From: Gemmatimonadota bacterium
GTDB lineage: Bacteria > Gemmatimonadota > Gemmatimonadetes > Longimicrobiales > Gaopeijiaceae
Assembly: GCA_041390105.1 (NCBI GenBank)
Contig: JAWKQO010000001.1
Coordinates: 62,001-126,000 of the forward strand
Reading direction: 5' to 3'
Length of the DNA stretch: 64,000 bases
Numbering within the stretch: position 1 is the stretch's first letter; every line of letters begins with the position of its first letter. Made by a program: the position numbers and the translations under genes. Below the pieces are notes generated by a model. The model worked only from the letters and a program-made list of their open reading frames with translations. It searched no databases and was not told the origin of the DNA. Below are positions 17,216 to 24,703 of the stretch, one piece after another.

Positions 17216-17914
17216 ATGAGGGGGGCAAGAGGCGCAGCGGCTGTGGTCTGGGAGTGGTTCCGCACCGCCGCTGTGGTGCTGGTGGTGCTTCTGGCCACGC
17301 GCCTGTTCCTGGTGGATGCCTTCAAGATCCCTACGGCCTCCATGGAAGGGACCCTGTTGGTCGGGGACTTCCTTCTCGTGAACAAGGCGCTGTACGGCAG
17401 TGAGATTCCGGGCACCCACCTTCGTCTGCCGGCTCTGCGCGAGCCGCGACTGGGGGAGGTGATCGTGTTCCTGGCCCCGCACGATCCCTCGAAGAACTAC
17501 GTGAAACGGCTGATGGCCGGCCCCGGCGACATCATCGAGATGCGCCACAAGCGTGTCTTTCGAAACGGCGAGCCCGTGGACGAGCCCTACGTCCGGATCC
17601 TCGATCCCCACCGGGACGCGATCCTCCCCGGGGTCGAGTGGCAGGAGGACTATCTCGTGCGGACGCCGTCGGCGACCTACCGGCCCACCCGCGACAACTG
17701 GGGACCCCTCCGTGTCCCTGCCGGAGCGTACTTCGTGCTGGGAGATAATCGGGACAACAGCGAGGACTCCCGCTATTGGGGCTTCGTCCCTCGTGAGGCG
17801 CTGGTTGGGCGACCCTGGCGCGTCTACTACTCCCTGGACTTCGGAGCGACACCTGTGAATCTGCCGTGGTGGGAGGGGGTTCGCTGGGACAGGATCGGGA
17901 CGCGGGTGGACTAG
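17216..17914 (+). CDS. lepB: Signal peptidase I
   Basis: A 232-residue inner-membrane protease that removes signal peptides from Sec and Tat substrates. One N-terminal membrane helix (TAAVVLVVLLATRLFLV) is followed by box B with the catalytic Ser42 (PTASMEGTL), box D with the general base Lys97 (YVKRLMAGPGD), and box E GDNRDNSEDSRYWG. The ATG at 17216 has GGGAGG a few bases upstream. A hairpin follows the gene. Upstream is the aldehyde dehydrogenase, with 79 bp between, probably unrelated. Confidence 0.95.
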   Translation: MRGARGAAAVVWEWFRTAAVVLVVLLATRLFLVDAFKIPTASMEGTLLVGDFLLVNKALYGSEIPGTHLRLPALREPRLGEVIVFLAPHDPSKNYVKRLMAGPGDIIEMRHKRVFRNGEPVDEPYVRILDPHRDAILPGVEWQEDYLVRTPSATYRPTRDNWGPLRVPAGAYFVLGDNRDNSEDSRYWGFVPREALVGRPWRVYYSLDFGATPVNLPWWEGVRWDRIGTRVD

Positions 17915-17919
17915 GGAGG

Positions 17920-17935
17920 CCCCGCACAGGCGGGG
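17920..17935 (+). terminator. Hairpin after lepB
   Basis: CCCCGC (17920-17925) pairs with GCGGGG (17930-17935) around an ACAG loop, 5 bp after the lepB stop. No T run follows. A weak terminator candidate. Confidence 0.35.
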
Positions 17936-18040
17936 ACCCCGCATTCGCAGTCACACGGCCCTCAGCCACCGGGTGCACTCACGTCCGGACGCCACGGCCC
18001 CCGGCCCTCTCATGTGCCCACCGGGGAGTGGCTTGCGCGG

Positions 18041-18068
18041 TTGGCGCCGGGGCCTCATTTCGTAGAAC
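18041..18068 (+). promoter_or_regulatory. Possible promoter for the group 2 sigma factor
   Basis: TTGGCG (18041-18046), 16-bp spacer, TAGAAC (18063-18068). This would give a leader of about 120 nt ending in the hairpin that covers the ribosome-binding site. Spacing and -10 differ from the main promoter set in this window. Confidence 0.3.
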
Positions 18069-18159
18069 GTGGGCCGGCTTCGTCACCGGCCCGCAGCGGT
18101 CGTCGCCCGGCCGCGAGGGCCGGGCACCGGTTCGATGATCGAGACCGAATCTGGGTGTA

Positions 18160-18188
18160 CCCCCACGCCCTGGGTTCGGATGTGGGGG
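18160..18188 (+). promoter_or_regulatory. Hairpin that would mask the sigma-factor ribosome-binding site
   Basis: CCCCCAC (18160-18166) is complementary to GTGGGGG (18182-18188), which is the upstream part of the GGGGGAGGG ribosome-binding site of the sigma gene starting at 18195. The loop is 15 nt. Such pairing could lower translation until melted or bound; the role is inference. Confidence 0.35.
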
Positions 18189-18194
18189 AGGGTG

Positions 18195-19046
18195 ATGCAG
18201 TCGCCGAAGGTTCCGGGGGAGCGATCGCTCGATCGCTATTTGCTCGAGATCAGCGCGTTTCCGCTGATCGACCAGAACGAGGAAGCGCGGCTGGCCCGCG
18301 CCATCAGGGCGGGCGACGATCGCGCGCTGGAGGGCTTGGTGCGAGCCAACCTCCGCTTCGTGGTCGCGATCGCCAAGCGCTACCAGAACCAGGGTGTGCC
18401 CCTGGCCGATCTCATCAACGAGGGCAACCTGGGGCTTTTGCGGGCTGCTGTTCGGTTCGACGAGTCCCGGGGCATCAAGTTCATCAGCTATGCCGTCTGG
18501 TGGATTCGCCAGGCGATCCTGCGGGCGCTGGCCGAGCAGGCGCGGATCGTTCGCATGCCGATCAACCGGGCCGGGACCTTCTTCCGCATCGCGCGGCGGG
18601 GCGCGACGCTGGCCCAGGAACTGGGCCGGGAGGTCACCGCCCTCGAGCTCGCGGCCGACCTGGGGCTCGAGCCGCGGGAGGTCGAGGAGCACTACACGGT
18701 TGCCCGGCCCCACCTGTCGCTGGACGCCGCCGGAGCGTCCGACGGGGAGGATACGGTGGTTCTGGGGGACCGGCTCCCCGACCGGCTCCAGGGACCTGCC
18801 GACGAGAGCCTCTACGAACAGGCACTACGCAGCCAGTTGGAACGGGCCCTGGCCAGCATCGATGCCAGGGAGGCCAAGGTCCTGCGGCTCTACTACGGGC
18901 TGGACGGCCAGGACGCCCTGACGCTGGAGCAGATCGGGGCCCAGCTCGGGGTAACCCGTGAGCGAGTCCGCCAGATCAAGGAGAAAGCCCTGGGCCGCCT
19001 CCGTCACGCGTCCCGTGCCCGCTTCCTGGCCGGATTCCGCGACTAG
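18195..19046 (+). CDS. RNA polymerase sigma factor, group 2 (RpoD/RpoS-like)
   Basis: This 283-residue sigma-70 family protein lacks the region 1.1 extension of RpoD. Region 1.2 is DRYLLEISAFPLI; region 2 has LVRANLRFVVAIAKRYQNQG, LINEGNLGLLRA and the DNA-melting stretch FISYAVWWIRQAI. Region 3 is followed by a 4.2 helix-turn-helix TLEQIGAQLGVTRERVRQIKEKAL. Length and layout match the group 2 / SigA-like factors of FCB bacteria. It may even be the housekeeping factor, since in those phyla the main sigma factor is often this short. The ATG at 18195 has a G-rich ribosome-binding site; ATG 18180 or GTG 18192 are alternatives. Confidence 0.88.
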   Translation: MQSPKVPGERSLDRYLLEISAFPLIDQNEEARLARAIRAGDDRALEGLVRANLRFVVAIAKRYQNQGVPLADLINEGNLGLLRAAVRFDESRGIKFISYAVWWIRQAILRALAEQARIVRMPINRAGTFFRIARRGATLAQELGREVTALELAADLGLEPREVEEHYTVARPHLSLDAAGASDGEDTVVLGDRLPDRLQGPADESLYEQALRSQLERALASIDAREAKVLRLYYGLDGQDALTLEQIGAQLGVTRERVRQIKEKALGRLRHASRARFLAGFRD

Positions 19047-19134
19047 GGGGGGGCGCCGCCCCTGCGGCCGCCGGGATGACGGGCCCGTCGGCCGGCCGAG
19101 CTGGGAGGGCCAGTTCGGAGCCGTCGGTAGAGCG

Positions 19135-19163
19135 TTGACACCCCTCAGGCCCCGGACTAGCTT
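19135..19163 (+). promoter_or_regulatory. Promoter of the rplM-rpsI-rpsB operon
   Basis: A consensus -35 TTGACA (19135-19140), 17-bp spacer and -10 TAGCTT (19158-19163), followed by the most AT-rich stretch of the area. Predicted start of transcription about 19170, giving a leader of about 30 nt without an obvious Shine-Dalgarno sequence. Confidence 0.6.
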
Positions 19164-19199
19164 AAAAAGCTATATCATTTCAGCCCTTTTCCGTCTGCG

Positions 19200-19643
19200 A
19201 TGAAGACCTATACACCCCGGAAAGGCGACATCCAACGAGCGTGGTGGGTGGTCGACGCGGCCGACCAGCCGCTCGGCCGTCTGGCTACGGAGGTCGCGCG
19301 TGTCCTGCGTGGCAAGCACAAGCCGCAGTATACGCCCTTCCTGGACACAGGTGACCACGTCGTCGTGATCAACGCGTCCAGAGTGCGGCTGACCGGCAAC
19401 AAAGCCGACAGCAAGCAGTACTTCAGGCACTCCGGCTACATGGGTGGCGAGCGCTTCATCCCGTTCCGGACCATGTTGGAGCGGCATCCGGAGCGTGTGA
19501 TCGAGCTGGCGGTCAAGGGCATGTTGCCGAAGAACGCGCTGGGTCGGGCCATGCGGAAGAAGCTCCGCGTCTACCCCGGCGACGATCATCCCCACGACGG
19601 GCAGGATCCGAAACCGTTGAACCTCCCCGGACGGGGTAACTGA
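19200..19643 (+). CDS. rplM: 50S ribosomal protein L13
   Basis: A 147-residue L13 of the large ribosomal subunit. It has the family's WWVVDAADQPLGRLATEVA start, GDHVVVINASRVRLTGNK, and the C-terminal GMLPKNALGRAMRKKLRVY signature with PHDGQDP. Length is normal (142-150). First gene of a long operon, 5 bp before rpsI, behind a clear promoter. No Shine-Dalgarno motif is visible before the ATG. Confidence 0.97.
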   Translation: MKTYTPRKGDIQRAWWVVDAADQPLGRLATEVARVLRGKHKPQYTPFLDTGDHVVVINASRVRLTGNKADSKQYFRHSGYMGGERFIPFRTMLERHPERVIELAVKGMLPKNALGRAMRKKLRVYPGDDHPHDGQDPKPLNLPGRGN

Positions 19644-19648
19644 CTGTA

Positions 19649-20053
19649 ATGGCAGCGACCAAGACGCCCGAACTCATTCAGACCGTCGGACGCCGCAAGA
19701 CGGCCGTCGCTCGTGTGCTCCTCAGGCCTGGCGCCGGCACCTGGTGGATCAACGGTAGGGGCCTCGCCGAGTATTTTCCGCGGGAAAGCCACCAGAAGCG
19801 GGTGGAGGAGCCCCTCGATGTCACCGAGCTCCAGGGGCGCTACGACGTGCGCGTGCGCGTGCGTGGTGGTGGGCTGTCCGGTCAGGCGGATGCGGTACGC
19901 ATGGGCCTCGCCCGTGCGCTGGCTCGTGTGGACGAGGAGTTGCGTCCCAAGCTGCGCGTGCGTGGCTTGCTGACGCGCGATCCACGCGCGGTCGAGCGGA
20001 AGAAGCCGGGTCGTCCCAAGGCACGTAAGCGGTTCCAGTTCAGCAAGCGCTAA
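19649..20053 (+). CDS. rpsI: 30S ribosomal protein S9
   Basis: A 134-residue S9. It has the start VGRRKTAVARVLL, the region GGGLSGQADAVRMGLARAL, and the basic C-terminus ending KRFQFSKR whose last residues reach the ribosomal P site. Directly after rplM, the usual bacterial pairing. Confidence 0.97.
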   Translation: MAATKTPELIQTVGRRKTAVARVLLRPGAGTWWINGRGLAEYFPRESHQKRVEEPLDVTELQGRYDVRVRVRGGGLSGQADAVRMGLARALARVDEELRPKLRVRGLLTRDPRAVERKKPGRPKARKRFQFSKR

Positions 20054-20079
20054 GCTCACCAGATCTCTCAGGTCGGGGC

Positions 20080-21003
20080 ATGCAGCAGATCGGACTCAAC
20101 GAGATGTTGGAGGCGGGCGTCCACTTCGGGCATCAGACCCGTCGTTGGAACCCGAAGATGCGCAAGTTCATCTTCACGGAACGCCACGGCATCCACATCA
20201 TCGACCTCCGCAAGACACTGGATCGCTTGCACGCGGCCCAGGAAGCGGTACGCCAGGTAACCCTGAAGGGCGAGCGCGTCCTCTTCGTTTGCACGAAGAA
20301 GCAGCTGCGCGGCATCGTCGAGGCCGAGGCGTCCCGTAGCGGAGCGCACTGGGTCACCGAGCGTTGGCTCGGAGGGATGCTGACGAACTTCCAGACGATC
20401 CGGAAGCAGATCCGTCGCCTCCGTGAGCTCGAACGGGGCCAGGAAGAGAACCGCTTCGAGTTCTATACGAAGAAGGAGCGTCTCCTGCTCGAACGGGAGC
20501 GGCAGAAGCTCGAGAAGTACCTCTCCGGCGTGAAGGACATGGGCCGCTTGCCCGGCGCCATCTTCGTGGTGGATGCGAAGCGCGAGCTGATCGCGGTACG
20601 GGAAGCCCATCGCCTGGGAATTCCCGTCATCGCGATCGCGGACACGAACTCCGATCCGGACCTGATCGACTATCCGATCCCCGGCAACGATGACGCCATC
20701 CGTTCCGTGAGCCTCATCGCCAAGGCGATCGCCGATGTGATCGAGGCCACGCGCCGCGAGGTGCCGGAAGAAGAGATGCGGCGGCCGGACGAATTCGAGA
20801 CCACGACCTACTCGACTGAGACCGGCGAGACCACTGACGTGGAGGAGCGCCCCCGGCGCCGCGTGCGTCGGCGCCGCCGGCCGCGTCCGGACGTGATCGC
20901 CCAGCACCTCAAGACGGGTGAGGGCGGTGAGGAGGGCGTAGAGGTCGCCGCTGGTGGCGCCGACGGAGATTCTTCCGGAGACGACGCTGCCGGCGAGGAG
21001 TAG
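20080..21003 (+). CDS. rpsB: 30S ribosomal protein S2 with long C-terminal extension
   Basis: A 307-residue S2. The first 235 residues are canonical: the start LNEMLEAGVHFGHQTRRWNPKM, WLGGMLTNFQTIR in the middle, and DTNSDPDLIDYPIPGNDDA. E. coli S2 has 241 residues, so about 70 extra residues follow. These are a Thr/Glu stretch, then an Arg block (ERPRRRVRRRRRPRP), then a Gly/Glu/Asp acidic end. Third gene of the rplM operon. Two hairpins and a T run separate it from tsf, so expression of the downstream part may be modulated. Confidence 0.96.
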   Translation: MQQIGLNEMLEAGVHFGHQTRRWNPKMRKFIFTERHGIHIIDLRKTLDRLHAAQEAVRQVTLKGERVLFVCTKKQLRGIVEAEASRSGAHWVTERWLGGMLTNFQTIRKQIRRLRELERGQEENRFEFYTKKERLLLERERQKLEKYLSGVKDMGRLPGAIFVVDAKRELIAVREAHRLGIPVIAIADTNSDPDLIDYPIPGNDDAIRSVSLIAKAIADVIEATRREVPEEEMRRPDEFETTTYSTETGETTDVEERPRRRVRRRRRPRPDVIAQHLKTGEGGEEGVEVAAGGADGDSSGDDAAGEE

Positions 21004-21017
21004 CGCTCGCCGAGCGC

Positions 21018-21038
21018 GATCGTGGCCTGGCCACGATC
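21018..21038 (+). repeat. First hairpin in the rpsB-tsf gap
   Basis: A perfect 9-bp stem GATCGTGGC / GCCACGATC with a CTG loop, 15 bp after the rpsB stop and 10 bp before the terminator-like hairpin. Confidence 0.55.
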
Positions 21039-21047
21039 CAGTTGTGC

Positions 21048-21092
21048 AAGGCGGCGGCCGACCTCGTTTCGATGGCCACCGCCTTTCTTTTT
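21048..21092 (+). terminator. Intrinsic terminator or attenuator between rpsB and tsf
   Basis: The arm AAGGCGGCGGCC (21048-21059) pairs with GGCCACCGCCTT (21074-21085) with one mismatch over 12 bp, followed by TCTTTTT to 21092. It is one of only two hairpins in the window with a real T run. Partial termination here would lower tsf-pyrH-frr expression relative to the ribosomal proteins; a similar site lies between rpsB and tsf in E. coli. Confidence 0.7.
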
Positions 21093-21132
21093 GCCGATCA
21101 CCTGAACTGGGTCACACCCAAGAACCGAGCTG

Positions 21133-21738
21133 ATGACGACGATGCAGATCTCCGCGCAGGACGTGAAGGCTCTCCGGGACCGTACCGGAGCGGGGATGAT
21201 GGAGTGCAAGAAGGCGCTGACCGAGACGAAGGGCGACCTGGAGGCGGCCATCGACCTGCTGCGCGCGAAGGGCGCGGCCAAGGCAGCAAAGCGCGCGGAC
21301 AAGTCCGCGAACGAAGGCACCATCGGGGCCTACATCCACTTCGACAACCGCACCGCGGTGATCGTTGAAGTGAATTGCGAAACGGACTTCGTTGCCAATA
21401 CCGACGACTTCAAGGCCCTGGCCAAGGATCTGGCCACGCACATCGCGGCGGCCAACCCGATCGCCGTGAGTCCGGAGGACATCGCTGCGGACATCGTCGA
21501 GCGGGAACGGCAGGTCTACCAGGAGCAGGTCCGGACCGAGGGGAAGCCGCCCCAGGTCCAGGAGAAGATCGTTGAGGGAAAGCTTCGCAAGTTCTTTGAA
21601 GAGAACGCGTTGCTGAGCCAGCCCTTCGTGAAGGATCCCGACCGGACCATCGCGCAGCTGATCACCGATGTCTCGGCCAAGACGGGCGAGAAGATCGAGG
21701 TGGCTCGCTTCGCGCGGTTCCAGGTCGGCGCACGTTGA
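21133..21738 (+). CDS. tsf: Elongation factor Ts, short form
   Basis: This 201-residue GDP/GTP exchange factor for EF-Tu starts with the typical UBA-like domain: VKALRDRTGAGMMECKKALTETKGDLEAAIDLLR. The core contains VEVNCETDFVA, the EF-Tu contact motif. E. coli EF-Ts has 283 residues; this form carries one core subdomain, as in Thermus (196). Downstream of the attenuator-like hairpins and followed by pyrH. Confidence 0.96.
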   Translation: MTTMQISAQDVKALRDRTGAGMMECKKALTETKGDLEAAIDLLRAKGAAKAAKRADKSANEGTIGAYIHFDNRTAVIVEVNCETDFVANTDDFKALAKDLATHIAAANPIAVSPEDIAADIVERERQVYQEQVRTEGKPPQVQEKIVEGKLRKFFEENALLSQPFVKDPDRTIAQLITDVSAKTGEKIEVARFARFQVGAR

Positions 21739-21755
21739 CCGGCAGCGCCGGCGCC

Positions 21756-22475
21756 ATGGGCACCGAGCCGCTCAAGTACGGGAGGGTCCTGCTCAAGCTT
21801 TCCGGAGAGGCACTGGCCGGCGCGAAGGGCTTCGGGATCGACCCTCCGATCGTCGACCAGATCACCGAAGAGGTCCTGGCGCTCCACGCGATGGGAGTGG
21901 CGCTCGCGCTGGTGATCGGGGGGGGCAACATCGTACGGGGCGCCCAGGCCTCCGAGCGTGGCATGGACCGCGTCTCCGCCGACTACATGGGTATGCTCGC
22001 CACCATCATCAACGCTCTTGCGCTCCAGGATCTCCTGGAGCGCAAGGGGGTCGATACTCGGGTGATGACCGCCATCCGCATGGATCAGCTCGCCGAGCCC
22101 TACATCCGGCGGCGGGCGCTGCGCCATCTCGAGAAGCACCGGGTGGTGATTTTCGCCGGCGGCACGGGCAACCCATATTTTTCGACGGACACCGCGGCGG
22201 TCCTCAGAGCCATCGAGATGAATGCCGACGTGGTCATCAAGGCCACGAAGGTGAAGGGCGTCTATACAGCCGATCCCGTCAAGGATCCGACGGCCGAGTT
22301 CATTCCGGCCATCTCCTTCCAGGAGGTGGTGCAGCGCGAACTGGCGGTGATGGACGCCCCAGCGGTGTCGCTGTGCAAGGAGAACGGTCTGCCGATCATC
22401 GTCCTCGACCTGGACGACCCCGGCTCGGTGGGGCGCGCGGTCCGGGGACAGCGGATCGGGACCCTCGTGTCGTGA
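21756..22475 (+). CDS. pyrH: Uridylate (UMP) kinase
   Basis: A 239-residue cytoplasmic UMP kinase of the amino-acid-kinase fold that makes UDP from UMP. It has YGRVLLKLSGEALAG at the start, VIGGGNIVRG, GMLATIINALALQD, and the GTGNPYFSTDTAA nucleotide-binding segment. The ATG at 21756 was taken as start. A TTG at 21735, overlapping the tsf stop, would add seven residues, and neither has a strong ribosome-binding site. It sits in the conserved tsf-pyrH-frr order. Confidence 0.93.
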   Translation: MGTEPLKYGRVLLKLSGEALAGAKGFGIDPPIVDQITEEVLALHAMGVALALVIGGGNIVRGAQASERGMDRVSADYMGMLATIINALALQDLLERKGVDTRVMTAIRMDQLAEPYIRRRALRHLEKHRVVIFAGGTGNPYFSTDTAAVLRAIEMNADVVIKATKVKGVYTADPVKDPTAEFIPAISFQEVVQRELAVMDAPAVSLCKENGLPIIVLDLDDPGSVGRAVRGQRIGTLVS

Positions 22476-22512
22476 ACTGCGCGGGAGCGCGAACAGCGGA
22501 GAGAGTGTAGCC

Positions 22513-23064
22513 GTGCCCACGGTCAAGGAAGCAGAGCGGCAGATGGAAGAGGCGCTGGACGCCATGCGCCGGGAATTCGCTACGGTGCGGACCGGGAAGG
22601 CCACGCCCGCGCTCCTCGACACCGTGCGGGTCGACGCCTACGGGGCCAAGATGCCGGTCAACCAGGTCGCGACCGTCTCCACGCCCGACGCCTCCATGCT
22701 CGTGGTGACGCCGTTCGACCGATCCGTCATCGGGAACATCGAGCGAGCGATCCAGACCGCCGACCTCGGACTCAATCCCTCCAACGATGGCTCGGTGATC
22801 CGGATTCCGATCCCGCCGCTCAACGAAGAGCGCCGCAAGGAATTCGCGAAGCTGCTGCACAAGATGGCCGAGGAAGGACGGGTCTCCGTCCGGCACGCCA
22901 GGCACAAGGCCAACGATGAAGTAAAGGTCCGACTCAAGGAGCACGAGATCGGGGAAGATGAGGCGCACCGGCTCCTGGAACAGATCCAGAAGCTCACGGA
23001 CGAGTATGTCCGCGAGATCGACGAGCTGTTGGCCCACAAGGAGAAGGAGATCATGCAGGTCTGA
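22513..23064 (+). CDS. frr: Ribosome recycling factor
   Basis: A 183-residue RRF that, with EF-G, splits post-termination ribosomes. Helical domain I is split by the small beta domain. Motifs are AMRREFATVRTGKATPALLD, VNQVATVSTPDASMLVVTPFD, and IGEDEAHRLLEQIQKLTDEY near the end. Length is the family norm (185). GTG start with GGAGAG a few bases upstream. Follows pyrH by 37 bp. Confidence 0.96.
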   Translation: MPTVKEAERQMEEALDAMRREFATVRTGKATPALLDTVRVDAYGAKMPVNQVATVSTPDASMLVVTPFDRSVIGNIERAIQTADLGLNPSNDGSVIRIPIPPLNEERRKEFAKLLHKMAEEGRVSVRHARHKANDEVKVRLKEHEIGEDEAHRLLEQIQKLTDEYVREIDELLAHKEKEIMQV

Positions 23065-23099
23065 GCCAGGGTTCGTTCCTGGCTCTGCCGCGTCGCGCT

Positions 23100-23840
23100 A
23101 TGTCCCAGTCTCTCGAGGAGATCCGCCTAAACGGGGTCGTCCCGGAGCACGTGGCCATCATCATGGACGGCAACGGGCGCTGGGCGGCCGCCCGCGGTCT
23201 GCCGCGCCACGAGGGACATCGCGCGGGCATGCGGGCCGTGCGAGAGGTCATCGAAGGCGCGGTCGAAGCGGGGATCCGTGTCCTCACGCTCTTCGCGTTC
23301 TCGACCGAGAACTGGCAGCGGCCCCGGCGCGAGATCAGTGCGCTGATGTCGATCTTGCGGATGTACGCCCAGAAGGAACAGCGCGAGCTGCGCAAGCAGG
23401 GCGTCGAGGTTCATGTGTTGGGGGAGATCGACCGCGTCGACGGAGTGACGCGCAAGGCTGTGCAGGGCATCGTCGCCGCAACGCGCGGGGGCACCCAACT
23501 GCGACTCAATCTGATGATTTCGTACAGCGGCAGGGAGGAGTTGGTCCGAGCCTTCCGGCGCATCTCCGAACGCGTAGCCAGCGGTGAACTGCGCAGCGAG
23601 GAGATCGACGAAGACGTCATCGAGTCCGAGCTCTTCACAGTCGGCCTTCCCGATCCCGATCTCCTGATTCGCACGTCGGGCGAGATCCGCATCAGCAACT
23701 TCATGCTTTGGCAGATGGCCTACACGGAGATGCACATCACGTCCGTTCTCTGGCCGGACTTCACCCGCGAGGACCTCTTCGCAGCGGTGCTGGACTACCA
23801 GCGTCGCGAACGCCGTTTCGGCAGGGTCAGCGCGCGGTAG
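23100..23840 (+). CDS. uppS: Undecaprenyl diphosphate synthase
   Basis: A 246-residue cis-prenyltransferase that makes the C55 carrier lipid for peptidoglycan and other wall polymers. It has the substrate-binding motif IMDGNGRWA (Asp23), GHRAGMRAVREV, FAFSTENWQRP, and the C-terminal RTSGEIRISNFMLWQMAYTE signature. Next to cdsA, dxr and rseP, the usual envelope/isoprenoid cluster. Confidence 0.96.
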   Translation: MSQSLEEIRLNGVVPEHVAIIMDGNGRWAAARGLPRHEGHRAGMRAVREVIEGAVEAGIRVLTLFAFSTENWQRPRREISALMSILRMYAQKEQRELRKQGVEVHVLGEIDRVDGVTRKAVQGIVAATRGGTQLRLNLMISYSGREELVRAFRRISERVASGELRSEEIDEDVIESELFTVGLPDPDLLIRTSGEIRISNFMLWQMAYTEMHITSVLWPDFTREDLFAAVLDYQRRERRFGRVSAR

Positions 23841-23842
23841 CC

Positions 23843-24703
23843 ATGGCTGCGGCGGGGGATCTCGCGCGACGAGTCGCCGTCGCGGCCGTTGGGGTGCCCT
23901 TCGGCATCTGGGTCATCGCCCTGGGTGGCTGGCCGCTCGGACTGGTCTTGGGGGCGGTGGCGGTGGGCTCCGCCCACGAGTTCTTCGGGTTGGCGCGGGC
24001 ACGGGGCGCGGCCCCGTTCGCCGGGCCCGGAATGCTGGCGGCGGGCCTGCTCGCCGCGACGCCCCTGCTGTACAGCGGTTCGGCCGAAAGGCTGTTGCTG
24101 CCGATCTGGAGCGGCGTGGTGTTGCTCTTCCTGGGCGTAGCGGGCGCGGCCGTGTTCCTGCGAGGGGTGGAAGGGCGTCCCTTCGAGGCCATTACCTCCA
24201 CACTGACCGGTGTCGTCTACACGGGAGGCACGCTTTCCTTCGCGGGTCTGCTGCGTGGCCTGGCGGGCGGAGAGCCCTTGGCGGGCGCGGCCCTGTTGAT
24301 CTTCCCCCTGCTCGTCACCTGGATCGGAGACACCTTCGCGTATTTCGGGGGGCGTGCCTGGGGTCGCCACAAGCTGGCTCCCAAGGTGAGCCCCAAGAAG
24401 ACGGTGGAGGGAGCACTGGCTGGGCTGGCGGGCTCGGCGGCGGCGGGCGGACTGTTCGCCGGATTCGCCCTGCAGCGCTGGGAGCCAGCCGTCTCGGTGG
24501 GGGCGGCCATCCTGATCGCCGTTGTGCTGGGTGCGGTGGGACAGATCGGAGATCTGGCCGAGTCCGTTCTCAAGCGCGAGGCCGGCGTAAAGGACTCGGG
24601 TACGTTGCTCCCGGGGCACGGCGGGCTGCTCGATCGCTTCGACGCCATCTTCTTCACCGTTCCGGTCGCCTACGGCTTGTTCCGGCTTTGGGGGTTGGGG
24701 TGA
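23843..24703 (+). CDS. cdsA: Phosphatidate cytidylyltransferase
   Basis: A 286-residue inner-membrane enzyme forming CDP-diacylglycerol for phospholipid synthesis. It has many hydrophobic helices. The catalytic region DTFAYFGGRAWGRHKLAPKV is followed by SPKKTVEG, and the family signature KDSGTLLPGHGGLLDRFD lies near the end. The ATG at 23843 lies 2 bp after the uppS stop. Longer in-frame versions overlap uppS and are not family-like. The stop overlaps the dxr GTG by 4 nt. Confidence 0.95.
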   Translation: MAAAGDLARRVAVAAVGVPFGIWVIALGGWPLGLVLGAVAVGSAHEFFGLARARGAAPFAGPGMLAAGLLAATPLLYSGSAERLLLPIWSGVVLLFLGVAGAAVFLRGVEGRPFEAITSTLTGVVYTGGTLSFAGLLRGLAGGEPLAGAALLIFPLLVTWIGDTFAYFGGRAWGRHKLAPKVSPKKTVEGALAGLAGSAAAGGLFAGFALQRWEPAVSVGAAILIAVVLGAVGQIGDLAESVLKREAGVKDSGTLLPGHGGLLDRFDAIFFTVPVAYGLFRLWGLG

